Assembly (NCBI GenBank): GCA_023300185.1
Contig: CP097092.1
Coordinates: forward strand, 620,001-684,000
DNA: 64,000 bases
From: Lancefieldella parvula
GTDB lineage: Bacteria > Actinomycetota > Coriobacteriia > Coriobacteriales > Atopobiaceae
Direction of reading: 5' to 3'
Positions 19,041 to 28,421 of the stretch are shown here, in pieces. Each line of letters begins with the position of its first letter. The stretch's first letter is position 1. The notes under the pieces were generated by a model that saw nothing but the letters and a program-made list of their open reading frames with translations, did no database searches and had not been told where the DNA came from. The position numbers were made by a program, and so were the translations under genes.

Positions 19041-20277
19041 GTGCGGTGAGCGCTAGCGCAAGACAACTGCTCATCAGTACAATGCCAATGCCAAAGAGCA
19101 CCAAGAAACCGTGGGCTGAGCCATCTACAATCAGGCTCCAAATAATGAGCGCACAAGCAGAGACAAAGCTGCTTACACCTGCAATTCTTGAGTAAATAAG
19201 AGTGGAATCTTTTTTACCAAAGACCGCACGTACCAAAAGTGGCGAGCCGACCGTTGTAAGGGCATAGGCAATTCCAAAAAGGAAGGTTCCTGCCAGCAAG
19301 AGTGGCAATACTGGAAGCTTAATCCCCAACATAAGTAAGCCAACAATGCCCGAGAAAATTCCTACAAAGCAAGCAAGCTTCACGGAGATATCGCTTAAAG
19401 CACCTAGAAGCACTTTTCCAATTGCTTGACCCAGCATAGTTGTTCCAGCAAGAAGGCCTGTGGCAGCGGCAATGGCAGGAGCAGTTTCTGCAAAGGTTGC
19501 TGCATAGCTTGGGAAGTACTGAGAGATTTGCTGGTTAAAGGTAATGAGCGCGTAAAACGCAGCAACCATATAAAACTCTGGATATTTCATTGCGTCATCA
19601 GCAGAGATGTCGGTTGAAGAAGTCTCTGCAACCTCAACGTTTTTCTCGTCAGTAGAGGAGAAGGTAAGAGGGGTAAGGCCAAGGTCTTGGGGTTTCTCGC
19701 GCACCACAAAAAGGGTGAAGGGGAGTGTTCCTACAAGCATAACCAGGGCAAAAATCAGATAGCAAGCGCGCCAACCTTCAGGGCCAGAGGAGATAATGGC
19801 GGATCCAATGGGGTTAAAGACAGTGCCACCAATGCCGGTGAATGCAAAGCAGAGGCCCATAAAAGTACCAACGCGCTGGTCAAACCAATCGTTAATGAGG
19901 GCGGGGACGCACAAGAACATGAGTGCAGGTACGCCAATGCCCAGTCCCACTGCGCAGAGATAAAAATGCCACATTTCTTGAGCTGCTGACATGGCTCCAT
20001 ATGAGATTGCGCAGATGATAACGCTTGCAGAAAGGACCAGGCGCGTGTCGTGCGTTTTGTAGAACTTGCCTATGAATGGCAGAGCTACTGTCATGGCAAT
20101 ACAGAGTACCGAGAAGACCGCAGAGAAGGCAACGCGGGGAACGCCAAAGTATTGTGAAACTGGTGTGATGAAGATGCCAAAGCACGTAAGGATAATGGCG
20201 CACGGCAAAAACATGATGACAATACAAGTTGCAACGATGGCGTATGCATATTTAGTGCCTAGTAAACGATGTAGCAC
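19015..20277 (-). CDS. MFS transporter
   Basis: About 420 residues with roughly 12 hydrophobic segments split by a cytoplasmic loop (VREKPQDLGLTPLTFSSTDEKNVEVAETSSTD). Motifs such as FVVREKPQDLG resemble the OFA/oxalate-formate-antiporter-like MFS group, but the substrate is unknown. GTG 20277 is preferred over upstream in-frame starts because AGGAG lies 5 bases before it and the longer version would run through an inverted repeat. Confidence 0.82.
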   Translation of the reverse strand: MLHRLLGTKYAYAIVATCIVIMFLPCAIILTCFGIFITPVSQYFGVPRVAFSAVFSVLCIAMTVALPFIGKFYKTHDTRLVLSASVIICAISYGAMSAAQEMWHFYLCAVGLGIGVPALMFLCVPALINDWFDQRVGTFMGLCFAFTGIGGTVFNPIGSAIISSGPEGWRACYLIFALVMLVGTLPFTLFVVREKPQDLGLTPLTFSSTDEKNVEVAETSSTDISADDAMKYPEFYMVAAFYALITFNQQISQYFPSYAATFAETAPAIAAATGLLAGTTMLGQAIGKVLLGALSDISVKLACFVGIFSGIVGLLMLGIKLPVLPLLLAGTFLFGIAYALTTVGSPLLVRAVFGKKDSTLIYSRIAGVSSFVSACALIIWSLIVDGSAHGFLVLFGIGIVLMSSCLALALTALKRADKRA

Positions 20278-20307
20278 TGAGGCTCCTCTCTTTTGGCCAG
20301 AAATAGT

Positions 20308-20343
20308 GTAGGCGATGTGCCTTAAAAAGGACACATCGCCTAC
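20308..20343. terminator. Long inverted repeat between DUF438 gene and MFS gene
   Basis: Arms GTAGGCGATGTG / CACATCGCCTAC separated by about 12 bases, inner CC/GG also pairing. Probable terminator for the DUF438 gene on the minus strand, though no long T-run follows it. Confidence 0.5.
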
Positions 20344-20395
20344 CAAGTCGCACAAATTTTTTGAGGATACTCGAGGACTTTACGCGCGCAAGATC

Positions 20396-21989
20396 TTAGC
20401 TGTCAGAACCTCTGCGGTTCTCGCCCTCAAGAGCACGGATTGGTCCGATGTCCTGAGTGGTCTCAAGAGCGCCCAGGTAGTTGCCCTCTTCATCGCGAAC
20501 AGCAAAGTAACGGACGTAGAGGAACTTATCTCTGACCTCAAACCAGAACTCGGAGGAGTCGCTACGACCGCTCCTGAACTCGGTGAGGATGCGACGAACA
20601 GCTTCCTGGCTCTTTGGTGGATGGCAGTCATATACGTCGCGACCAAGGCAGCTCTTAGGACGAGGGAAAGCACGGGTGTCGCCGTGGCTGAAGTAACGTG
20701 TCTTGTCATCTGCATCAACAAAGGTAATGTCAAGCGGAATAGTTGCAAAGACAGCCTCAAGCTGCGGAATGGTGAACTCACCGGTAGAGAGCTTGACCTT
20801 ACCGTCAGCAGAAATTGCTTCCTCTTCTGCTTCAGCGTTATTCTCGTCCATAGCGGCTGCGGCTTCCATCTCTTTAAGCTTGTCGTTTGCAAGCTCAAGA
20901 GGATCTGCGTGCCATGAAGGAGGATTGACGCCAAATGCGTGACCAAACTCGTTCTCTTCAGCGGCAATCTGGGTCCACTGGGTAGCAGTTGAGGTGCTCA
21001 AGAGAAAGCGGAATGAGGACGTTTTCTTCCTTGGATGCCATGGACTCAGCACCCTCAATAGCCTCATCCAGATAGTCAGCAACGGCTGCCATAAGGCCTG
21101 CATCATACTGGCCGTACGCAGTCTCGAGCAGAGCCTCTGCACCGTTAACAGCGTTTCTTACCTCGTCGTCCTTACCCCACATAACCTTTGAAGGACCAGT
21201 GATATCGTGGCGCTCAAGGTGAGGGAAGAGCAGCTCTTCCTTGCGCTTGTAGTGAACAAAGACCTCGTCAAAGGCGTCCATATCAGCCTTTAGAATTGCT
21301 GCAACGCCAGCGCACTCTTCGTTGCTGGAAGACTCAGTAAGCGTACGAGCACGCTTAACATCTGGAGCAACGCGGTCGTGGATAAAGGCAAGAATGCGGT
21401 CGTTCTCTTGGCGCATGGTCCAAACAGGATGGCCAGGGGTCTCTTCAACAGCACCTGTTGGTGCGCAAGAAACCTTGCCTTCAAAGAGTGCAGCATGAAC
21501 GTCACAGAGCTTCAGGACCTTCTCCATAGGAACGCCGCCAGCAATGAGCTCCTGCTCAGCGTTAGAAATCTCTGAGCCAGAGACGTCCTTGAAGTTACGG
21601 GTAAAGTCCTCGCGAACAGCCTCGATGTCCTCGCCGTCGTTGAGGCGCTCAAGATACTGGGCGATAAGAGCTTTGCGCTCCTCAGGAGTCTGCGCGATAG
21701 GTGCGTTCTCTGCCTCTGCGGGTTTCTCGTCAGCTGGGGTTTCTGCTGCTGCAGGCTCCTCATCACCAAGAATGGTAAAGCCGTGAGCGCGGAAGATTGC
21801 TTTGAGCTCCTCAAGGTCTACGCCTTTGTGGTCGCAACCTTTAGGGATGGTCATAAAGCGTCCCATGGTCTGCAGACGGCCTGGCTCGGTAATCTCGGCA
21901 AAGCCATTTTCTGCCATAAGGCCTTTAATAACGGGATACTTAGTGCAAATCTCATAAACGGATTTGCTTAAATCAAGAACCTGTGCCAT
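20396..21989 (-). CDS. DUF438 protein: DUF1858, hemerythrin-like and PAS domains (frameshifted)
   Basis: Order: DUF1858 (KYPVIKGLMAENGF...FMTIPKGCDH, residues 1-70), a linker, DUF438 (KALIAQYLERLNDGEDIEAVREDF, about 120-190), a hemerythrin HHE region (HPVWTMRQENDRIL...HYKRKEELLFPHLERH, about 200-300), then a PAS domain (SFATIPLDITFVDADDKTRYF-like part near the C-terminus). The frame breaks at about 20989; removing one A (coding strand CTCAACTGC to CTCACTGC) joins SLEHL to TATQWTQIAAEENEFG and gives 530 residues. It may sense oxygen, NO or redox state through a di-iron site; this is inference. Confidence 0.85.
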
Positions 21990-22096
21990 ACGGGCTCCTC
22001 TCGGATAGGTTTAGAAAGTCTACTATGGCTTACTTTATACCCAAAGTGTGACAGGACTTCCATATGGCTTTTGTTGTGGTTACAACAAAACAGAAA

Positions 22097-23273
22097 TTAT
22101 TCTTTACTCTTTAGGGTGAAAGACAGCAGAACCGGGTTGTGATCAGAGTAGGCAAATTGCGTGTCAATGTTTCTGGCGGTTGCAACAACGTTATCCGAGA
22201 CAATCCAGCCATCAACTGTGGTGGTGTATGTCTTGTCCTTCTCGTATGGGATGTCATCTCCGCGGCAGGTAGGAACGTTGGTAAGGTTGTCTGGAGCTAC
22301 AACGCTAAAGCCTTCTGGCAAATCAGAATCTTTGAGTTCTGCTACCCAGTCTGGTACCTGCTGAACAGATGGATAGAGGTGTAAGCGAACCCAAAATGGC
22401 ATGGTTCCAGTCGCCACCCGCAATAACGTAATTACCCTTAGCGCGCTCCTCAGACATTATTTTGGTCAGAAGTGCAAGCTGCTGCGCGCGACTGGTGCCA
22501 CCTTTGTCGTAGGCAGACATGTGACTGTTAATAAGTACCAGCTCATGACCATCGCTTGTGGGATAGCGCGTAATCATAAAGCAGCGATCTAAGTCAAAGA
22601 ATTTTGTGGGGAAAGACTCATCAATGGGGTAGGTACGACGAGTTGCGCTTGAAGCAAGTACGTTTGAAAGCGTCAGAATACCCGAGTTGGAGGTTCCGTG
22701 GAACTCTGTGAGTGGATAGGCGAGAAACGCGGTGTGGAAGTTCTGCGCAAAATATGATGCGTAGGATCCAAAGCGGCTCTCTGCTTCAGAAACTTGATTC
22801 ACATGCCAACTCCTGTCAGATGAAGTATCAATCTCTTGGAAAAGAATAAAGTCAGGGGCTGTACCACCATTCAGAGAAGAAACGGTGTTCAGGGCACCGT
22901 TTGTGGTGTAAAGCACGGAGTTTCTGCTGACAGCACGGCCGTGAGTTCCCACGGTGCGTGTGCCATCCTGCATGATGCCTTCATCCATAAAGAAGGTGTA
23001 ATCAGGGGTGTAAGCACCAAAGCCAATGTTGTAGGTCGAAGCTGTGTAGGTTTGGCCTACCTGTACTGTTGTAGCCTCAGGAGAAGCACCTTGATTGGAT
23101 ACGGGAGTATTGTCAGGAATGCGATAGTAAGTAAACTGCAGGTAGAGAACGTATCCACCAAGAATCAGTAAAGCTAGAACAAAAAGCCCGCCTACAAATT
23201 TGAAAAGTGGTGCAAGAACCCTTTTTAGAAGGCCAGTAATAAGCTTAAAGCCAAGAGACAAAACTCTTTTCAT
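22097..23273 (-). CDS. Membrane-anchored endonuclease/exonuclease/phosphatase family protein (frameshifted)
   Basis: One N-terminal transmembrane segment (about 24-48, FVGGLFVLALLILGGYVLYL) followed by an extracytoplasmic EEP domain: STYNIGFGAY, FILFQEIDTSSDRSW, LINSHMSAYDKGG, GGDWNHA and the C-terminal SDHNPVLLSF, all classic catalytic motifs. The frame breaks at about 22376; removing one base (coding ACACCTCTATCC) joins GSLTP to YPSVQQVPDWVAEL for about 391 residues. It could be a surface nuclease or a lipid/sugar phosphatase. Confidence 0.82.
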
Positions 23274-23350
23274 GCGAACCTCGTATCAGTCAAGTGTCGT
23301 ATGATTTAAATGATAACTATTATGGATTGAAAGTATGTTGAGGAGTTTGT

Positions 23351-24502
23351 ATGTCGCTATCAAGAAATACAACACTAGAGCTTTTCAAACCCTCTGGTAT
23401 CAGGCGTTTCTCGGCACTTGCTGCTGCAACACCAGGATGTATTTCTTTAACTATTGGAGAGCCGGGAGAAGATACTCCAACCCCTATTTGCAACTTAGTA
23501 GACAGAGAGCTTGCAGCTGGAAACACGCATTATCCACCCAATGTTGGTACTCTTGAACTTAGGGAGGCCATTGCTGCCTGGGAGTCTGCACGTGGTATGA
23601 AGGTCGGTCCAGACGGTATTGTAGTTACCGTGGGAGCTGCGGAAGCCATTTCTGCAACTATGCTGACCCTGATGAATCCAGGAGATGAAGTTATCATTCC
23701 TGAACCAGCGTATCTGGTATACAGAACACTCTGCCAGCTTAATCGTGGTGTAGTTGTGCCGCTTGATACCAGCGCCAATCATTTCCAGATTGATGTTGAG
23801 CAGCTTAAATCAAAGATTTCAGACAAGACAAAGCTTATTGTTTTGACTTCTCCCAACAATCCTACGGGATGTGTTTATACAAAAGAGTCGCTTGATGCGG
23901 TGGCAGAACTTGCCCGCAAGCACGGCTTTTATGTTTTGTGTGATGACGTTTATAGAGAGCTTGCCTATGTTGAGGACGTTCCACGTTTTGTTGAGCTCTA
24001 TCCAGATTTGTCTGATCGCTGCATTGTGACAAATAGTTTCTCCAAACCATGGGCAATGACGGGCTGGAGACTTGGTTGGGTTGCTACCTCTGATGAGCTT
24101 GCGACAGATATTGGAAAGGTTCACGCCCAGCTAGTGTCTTCTGTTCCTTCATTTTTGCAGCCAGCTGCTCTCTATGCGCTTTCTTACGATGTCACGCCTA
24201 TGCGCACAAACTATCAAAAGCGCAGGCAGATTGTGCTTTCTGCACTTGAAGACATGAATCTTCCTGTTGAAGAACCAGAAGGTGCCTTCTATGCATTTCC
24301 CTCAATCAAGGAATTTGCCCTTGATTCTGAGGCGTTCTGTGAGCGAGCAATCAAGGAGTTTGGTGTAGCACTGGTACCTGGTGTTTTCTTCGGCGCCGAG
24401 GGGTACGTGCGTATTAGTTACGCTGCCTCAGACAAGAATCTGACAGAAGGCCTTTCTCGCCTTAAGACTTTTGTTAATACTTTGCGAGAAGAACAAAACT
24501 AG
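23351..24502 (+). CDS. Pyridoxal phosphate-dependent aminotransferase, class I/II
   Basis: 383 residues. LTSPNNPTGCVYTKE, DDVYRELAY (Asp that contacts PLP) and NSFSKPWAMTGWRLGW (PLP lysine) are diagnostic of the AspC/AlaT-type fold-I group. Its place directly before the lysine riboswitch and lysA-dapA-dapB-dapH operon invites the idea of a diaminopimelate-pathway aminotransferase (N-acetyl-LL-diaminopimelate step), which the dapH branch needs and no other gene here supplies. That role is inference. Confidence 0.9.
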   Translation: MSLSRNTTLELFKPSGIRRFSALAAATPGCISLTIGEPGEDTPTPICNLVDRELAAGNTHYPPNVGTLELREAIAAWESARGMKVGPDGIVVTVGAAEAISATMLTLMNPGDEVIIPEPAYLVYRTLCQLNRGVVVPLDTSANHFQIDVEQLKSKISDKTKLIVLTSPNNPTGCVYTKESLDAVAELARKHGFYVLCDDVYRELAYVEDVPRFVELYPDLSDRCIVTNSFSKPWAMTGWRLGWVATSDELATDIGKVHAQLVSSVPSFLQPAALYALSYDVTPMRTNYQKRRQIVLSALEDMNLPVEEPEGAFYAFPSIKEFALDSEAFCERAIKEFGVALVPGVFFGAEGYVRISYAASDKNLTEGLSRLKTFVNTLREEQN

Positions 24503-24537
24503 CCCAAATACAGAGCTTTCTGTGGTAGGGTTTTACT

Positions 24538-24698
24538 GTCAATAGAGGAGCGAGCACGATGGGTTCTGGGTTAGTCGGCAGGCAGTGACCCCAGAAGGAG
24601 GCGAGGTTCGCCGAACTTGGCAATCAGGCGTGGTTGTCAGGTGGGCTTGTATGAAATACATGCAAGACTGTCCGAGATTTCGGGGGTGCTACTTTGAC
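24538..24698 (+). promoter_or_regulatory. Lysine riboswitch (L box)
   Basis: Conserved blocks in order: AGAGGAGCGAGCA (loop-E-like), GGAGGCGAGGTTCGCCGAAC, GACTGTCCGAG and CGGGGGTGCTAC, matching the RF00168 pattern. P1 can form between 24538-24545 (GTCAATAG) and 24689-24698 (CTA, 2-base bulge, TTGAC). It lies directly upstream of lysA, the expected target. Confidence 0.85.
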
Positions 24699-24706
24699 GG
24701 TGTATT

Positions 24707-24727
24707 GCGCCCCCAATTTGAGGGGGA
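24707..24727 (+). promoter_or_regulatory. Shine-Dalgarno-sequestering hairpin, riboswitch expression platform
   Basis: CCCCC (24710-24714) pairs with GGGGG (24722-24726), which is the Shine-Dalgarno of lysA. The same C-stretch (GCGCCCCC, 24707-24714) can instead pair with GGGGGTGC (24682-24689) at the 3' end of the aptamer. No T-run follows, so control of translation rather than termination is likely. Confidence 0.65.
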
Positions 24728-24730
24728 GCT

Positions 24731-26036
24731 TTGAGTAAGAAACCGTTTGTTTCTGTAGATGCCCTAGAGGCAATCACTAAGACGTATCCAACGCCATTTC
24801 ACCTGTATAACAAGGCAGAGATTGTTCGACGTGCAAAGCTGTTGCAAGAGGCTTTTAGCTGGAACGCTGGCTTTAAAGAGTACTTTGCGGTTAAAGCTAC
24901 GCCAAATCCTTACATTGTGAGACTGCTGGCAGAGCTTGGCTGTGGCTGTGACTGTGCAAATGCTACCGAGCTCACGCTTGCAAAAGCCTGTGGAGTTGCC
25001 GGTCAAAACATTATGCTCTCGTCAAATGACACTACGGTGCTTGACTTTGCTCGCGCTCATGAGCTGGGAGCCATTATTAACTTAGACGCTGGTGGCGATA
25101 TGCTTACAACGCTTGAAGAAGCGGTGGGAAGCAACATGCCGCAGGTCATGTGCGCACGCCTTAATCCTGGTGGCGTGTTTGAATCGCAAAATGGCATTAT
25201 TGGAAATCCCGATGATGCTAAGTTTGGCATGACAGAAGAGCAGCTTTTCCAGACGTTTGCGTATCTTAAGACCAAAGGTGTTACTGAATTTGGCCTTCAT
25301 GCATTCTTGGCTAGTAACGCTCAAGAGGAAGATTACTATCCAAACCTTGCGCGCGTCCTCTTTAAGCTGGCCGTTAAGCTGCACAGAGAACTTGATATTC
25401 ATATTGGATTTATCGATCTTTCTGGTGGCATTGGTGTGGCGTATGAGCCAGACCAGGTTGAGCCTGACGTCTTGGCCATTGGTCAGGGTGTAAAGCGCGC
25501 CTTTGAAGAGGTTCTAGTTCCCGAAGGTATGGGAGACGTTGCCATTTACACCGAGCTTGGACGCTGGCTTTTGGGCCCCGCTGGTGCGCTTGTTACCCGC
25601 GTTTTGCACCAAAAAGAGACGTACCGCCACTACCTAGGCGTAGACGCGTGTGCGGCAAACCTTATGCGTCCTGCAATCTACGATGCCTATCATCACATCA
25701 CTGTTATGGGCAAAGAGGATGCCCCTGCAACTCATACGTACAACGTTGTGGGCGGACTTTGCGAGAATAACGATCAGTTTGCAAAGAACCGCCAGCTCCC
25801 AGAGGTTGACTGTGGGTGACCTCTTGTTCATTCACGATACAGGCGCTCATGGTTTCTCGATGGGCTATAACTACAACGGCCGTCTGCGCTCCGCTGAGCT
25901 GCTGCTTCTAGAAGATGGATCCGTGCAGCTTATTCGCCGCGCCGAGACCGAGGCTGATTACTTTGCAACGCTTGCATTTGATGGCTCCGATTTTTCTGAT
26001 CTTGCGCAACAAACAACTATAAACACCACACGTTAG
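24731..26036 (+). CDS. lysA: Diaminopimelate decarboxylase (frameshifted)
   Basis: Fold-III PLP enzyme: KEYFAVKATPNPYIVRLLAE near the N-terminus (PLP lysine), IGFIDLSGGIGVAY, and VVGGLCENNDQF (cysteine and glutamate for substrate) with GDLLFIHDTGAHGFSMGYNYNG at the end. It makes lysine from meso-diaminopimelate. The frame breaks at about 25811; dropping one base in GAGGTTGACTGTGGG restores GDLLFIHDTG and 434 residues. Translation begins at TTG 24731, 4 bases after AGGGGGAG, the site covered by the riboswitch hairpin. First gene of the lysA-dapA-dapB-dapH operon. Confidence 0.92.
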
Positions 26037-26051
26037 AGGGCGAGAAAAACT

Positions 26052-26945
26052 ATGGACATGAAGAATTTGACTGGTGCAATCACCGCTTTAGTAACCCCAT
26101 TTGATGCTCAGGGAAATGTTGACTTCGAGGCACTTGAGCACTTTGTAGACTTCCAGATTGAGCAGGGAATTGACGGTATTCTCGCTCTTGGTACTACCGG
26201 CGAGTCCTCAACCATGACAGATGAGGAGGACATCGAGGTAGTTAAGGCAATCCTTGCCAGGGCTCAGGGTAGAGTTCCTGTTATTGGCGGTGCTGGCTCC
26301 AACTCTTCTGCTGAGTCTTTGCGCAAAGCAGAGGCCCTAGAGAAGGCGGGTGTTGATGGTCTGCTGCTGATTACTCCTTACTACAACAAGAGTAACGAAG
26401 AGGGCATCTACCAGCACTTCTCGTATGTACTCGACCGCGTTGATGTTCCTTGTATTTTGTATAACATTCCTGGTAGAACGGGCTGCTCAATTTCTGAGCG
26501 CAATGTCCAGAGGCTTGCGGCACATCCAAATGCATGGGGCATTAAAGAGGCTTCTGGAGACATTGCATACGCAACAAAGGTTGCTCGTTATTTGAGCGAT
26601 GACTTTACTATGTGGTCTGGAAATGACGACATGATTGTGCCTCTGCTTTCTCTTGGTGCTTCTGGTGTCATTTCTGTTTGGTCTAACCTTGATCCAAAGA
26701 TGGTTCATGACCTGGTAGTTGCATGGCACCGCGGAGAGGTCTCTCTTGCTCGCGAGCTTCAGCTTCAGTATCTTGACCTGGTACACGCTCTCTTCTGCGA
26801 GGTTAACCCAATTCCTGTAAAGGCCGCTCTGGCTCGTATGGGATTTATGGAAGAAAATTATCGTCTGCCTCTGTGGAAGATGACTGATGAGCACGCAGAG
26901 GTGCTTGAAAGCGCTATGAGAAAGGCTGGTCTTCTTGATGCCTAG
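26052..26945 (+). CDS. dapA: 4-hydroxy-tetrahydrodipicolinate synthase
   Basis: 297 residues, Schiff-base aldolase fold: GTTGESSTM, ITPYYNKSNEEG, YNIPGRTGCSIS and the catalytic-lysine segment GIKEASGD. It condenses pyruvate with aspartate semialdehyde. It starts 15 bases after lysA; the ribosome site is weak and overlaps a GGCGAGAAA motif copy. ATG 26058 is a possible alternative start. Its stop overlaps the dapB start by 8 bases. Confidence 0.97.
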   Translation: MDMKNLTGAITALVTPFDAQGNVDFEALEHFVDFQIEQGIDGILALGTTGESSTMTDEEDIEVVKAILARAQGRVPVIGGAGSNSSAESLRKAEALEKAGVDGLLLITPYYNKSNEEGIYQHFSYVLDRVDVPCILYNIPGRTGCSISERNVQRLAAHPNAWGIKEASGDIAYATKVARYLSDDFTMWSGNDDMIVPLLSLGASGVISVWSNLDPKMVHDLVVAWHRGEVSLARELQLQYLDLVHALFCEVNPIPVKAALARMGFMEENYRLPLWKMTDEHAEVLESAMRKAGLLDA

Positions 26946-27636
26946 TGCAGTAGTAATTGGTACCGGCAAGATGGGAAAGCTCATTGAGCAAACCCTGATT
27001 GCTCACGGCTTTGAGGTACTTGGTGCGTTTGGTCACGAGAATATCAATCAGCTGAATACCGTTGAGCAGACGCCTGATGTGGCTGTGGATTTCTCTGGCG
27101 TTGCTGCCTTTGATGCTGTTGTCGGTTTTGTACGTGAGCGCGGGTGCGCACTTGTTTCTGGCACCACGGGTTTCTCGCCAGAGCAGCTTTCAGAGCTGAA
27201 GCAGCTGGGGGAGAGCGTGCCGGTGATCCATGCGGCAAACTATTCGGTGGGCGTTGCCGTGTTGAGGCGCGCGGTTGCTATGGCTGCTGAGGCGCTTGAT
27301 GGTTGGGACACCGAGATTGTGGAGACGCATCATAACCAGAAGGTTGACGCTCCGTCCGGCACAGCAAAGCTGCTGCTCGCCGCTATTGATCCTGAGGGAA
27401 CTCGCCCCGTTGTTTCTGGTCGCGAGGGTTTCTGTGGAGCTCGCTCCAAAGACGAGATTGGCGTGTTTGCCCTGAGAGGCGGCACGGTGGCCGGTACTCA
27501 TGAGGTTCATTTCTTTGGACAGGATGAGGAAGTTTGCCTGACTCATCGCGCAACGTCTCGTCAGATTTTTGTGAACGGTGCCGTCGCGTGTGCTGAGAAA
27601 TTGCTTACAAAAAGCTCCCGGTTTTTATACCTTTGA
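26938..27636 (+). CDS. dapB: 4-hydroxy-tetrahydrodipicolinate reductase
   Basis: About 232 residues. The NAD(P)-binding loop GTGKMGK is at the N-terminus, SGTTGFSPEQL in the middle, and ETHHNQKVDAPSGTAK holds the catalytic His and Lys. It starts at ATG 26938, inside the dapA end, so translation is probably coupled. The second enzyme of the diaminopimelate branch. Confidence 0.95.
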   Translation: MPSAVVIGTGKMGKLIEQTLIAHGFEVLGAFGHENINQLNTVEQTPDVAVDFSGVAAFDAVVGFVRERGCALVSGTTGFSPEQLSELKQLGESVPVIHAANYSVGVAVLRRAVAMAAEALDGWDTEIVETHHNQKVDAPSGTAKLLLAAIDPEGTRPVVSGREGFCGARSKDEIGVFALRGGTVAGTHEVHFFGQDEEVCLTHRATSRQIFVNGAVACAEKLLTKSSRFLYL

Positions 27637-27662
27637 AGAGTTGATTTTTGGATAACCGCATG

Positions 27663-27684
27663 TGCTGACCTGTATAGGTCAGCA
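27663..27684 (+). terminator. Hairpin between dapB and dapH
   Basis: Perfect 9-bp stem TGCTGACCT / AGGTCAGCA with loop GTAT, followed by TCTGTTT. The weak T-run suggests partial termination or an mRNA-processing/stability hairpin inside the operon. Confidence 0.5.
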
Positions 27685-27709
27685 TCTGTTTGATTAGGAA
27701 AGGACGCGC

Positions 27710-28411
27710 ATGGACGCCCAGGAAATTATTAACTACATTGCCACTTCAGAGAAGAAGACCCCCATTAAGCTTTACGTCAGAGAGCGCGAGGGTGCTTCTG
27801 TGTCTTATGGTTCTTCTCGCGTGTATGGTGAGGGCACCTCAAAGGTAGTCTTTGGCGATTGGTCCGAGCTCAAGAGTGTTGTTGAGCAGAATGCAGACGC
27901 ATTTGAGTATTTTGATATCGAGAATGATCGTCGAAACTCCGGTGTTCCTCTGCTTAACATGAAGGACGTAAACGCACGTATTGAGCCAGGTGCACTGATT
28001 CGTGAGCGCGTTGAGATTGGTAACAATGCCGTCATTATGATGGGTGCTGTTATTAATATTGGTGCTGTTATTGGTGAGGGCACCATGATTGACATGGGCG
28101 CTGTTCTGGGTGGACGTGCAACTGTTGGTAAGAACTGCCACATTGGCGCCGGTACTGTTCTTGCTGGTGTTGTTGAGCCTGCATCTGCTACGCCAGTTAT
28201 TGTTGAAGACAACGTTCTTATTGGCGCAAATGCCGTGGTTATCGAGGGTATTCGTGTTGGAGAGGGCGCTGTTGTTGCAGCAGGTGCTGTGGTAGTTGAG
28301 GACGTTCCAGCAAACGCCGTGGTAGCGGGATGTCCTGCACGTGTGATAAAAATGAAGGACCAGAAAACAGAGGGCAAGACAGCTTTGGTTGATGCTCTCC
28401 GCACGTTGTAA
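27710..28411 (+). CDS. dapH: 2,3,4,5-tetrahydropyridine-2,6-dicarboxylate N-acetyltransferase
   Basis: 233 residues. An N-terminal alpha-helical DapH_N domain (residues 1-85) precedes left-handed beta-helix hexapeptide repeats ([25 protein letters not shown]...[16 protein letters not shown]). The length and N-terminal domain indicate the acetyl-CoA (DapH) type rather than the succinyl-CoA DapD type. AGGAAAGGA stands 7 bases before ATG. Confidence 0.9.
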   Translation: MDAQEIINYIATSEKKTPIKLYVREREGASVSYGSSRVYGEGTSKVVFGDWSELKSVVEQNADAFEYFDIENDRRNSGVPLLNMKDVNARIEPGALIRERVEIGNNAVIMMGAVINIGAVIGEGTMIDMGAVLGGRATVGKNCHIGAGTVLAGVVEPASATPVIVEDNVLIGANAVVIEGIRVGEGAVVAAGAVVVEDVPANAVVAGCPARVIKMKDQKTEGKTALVDALRTL

Positions 28412-28421
28412 TCGAGGTTAC

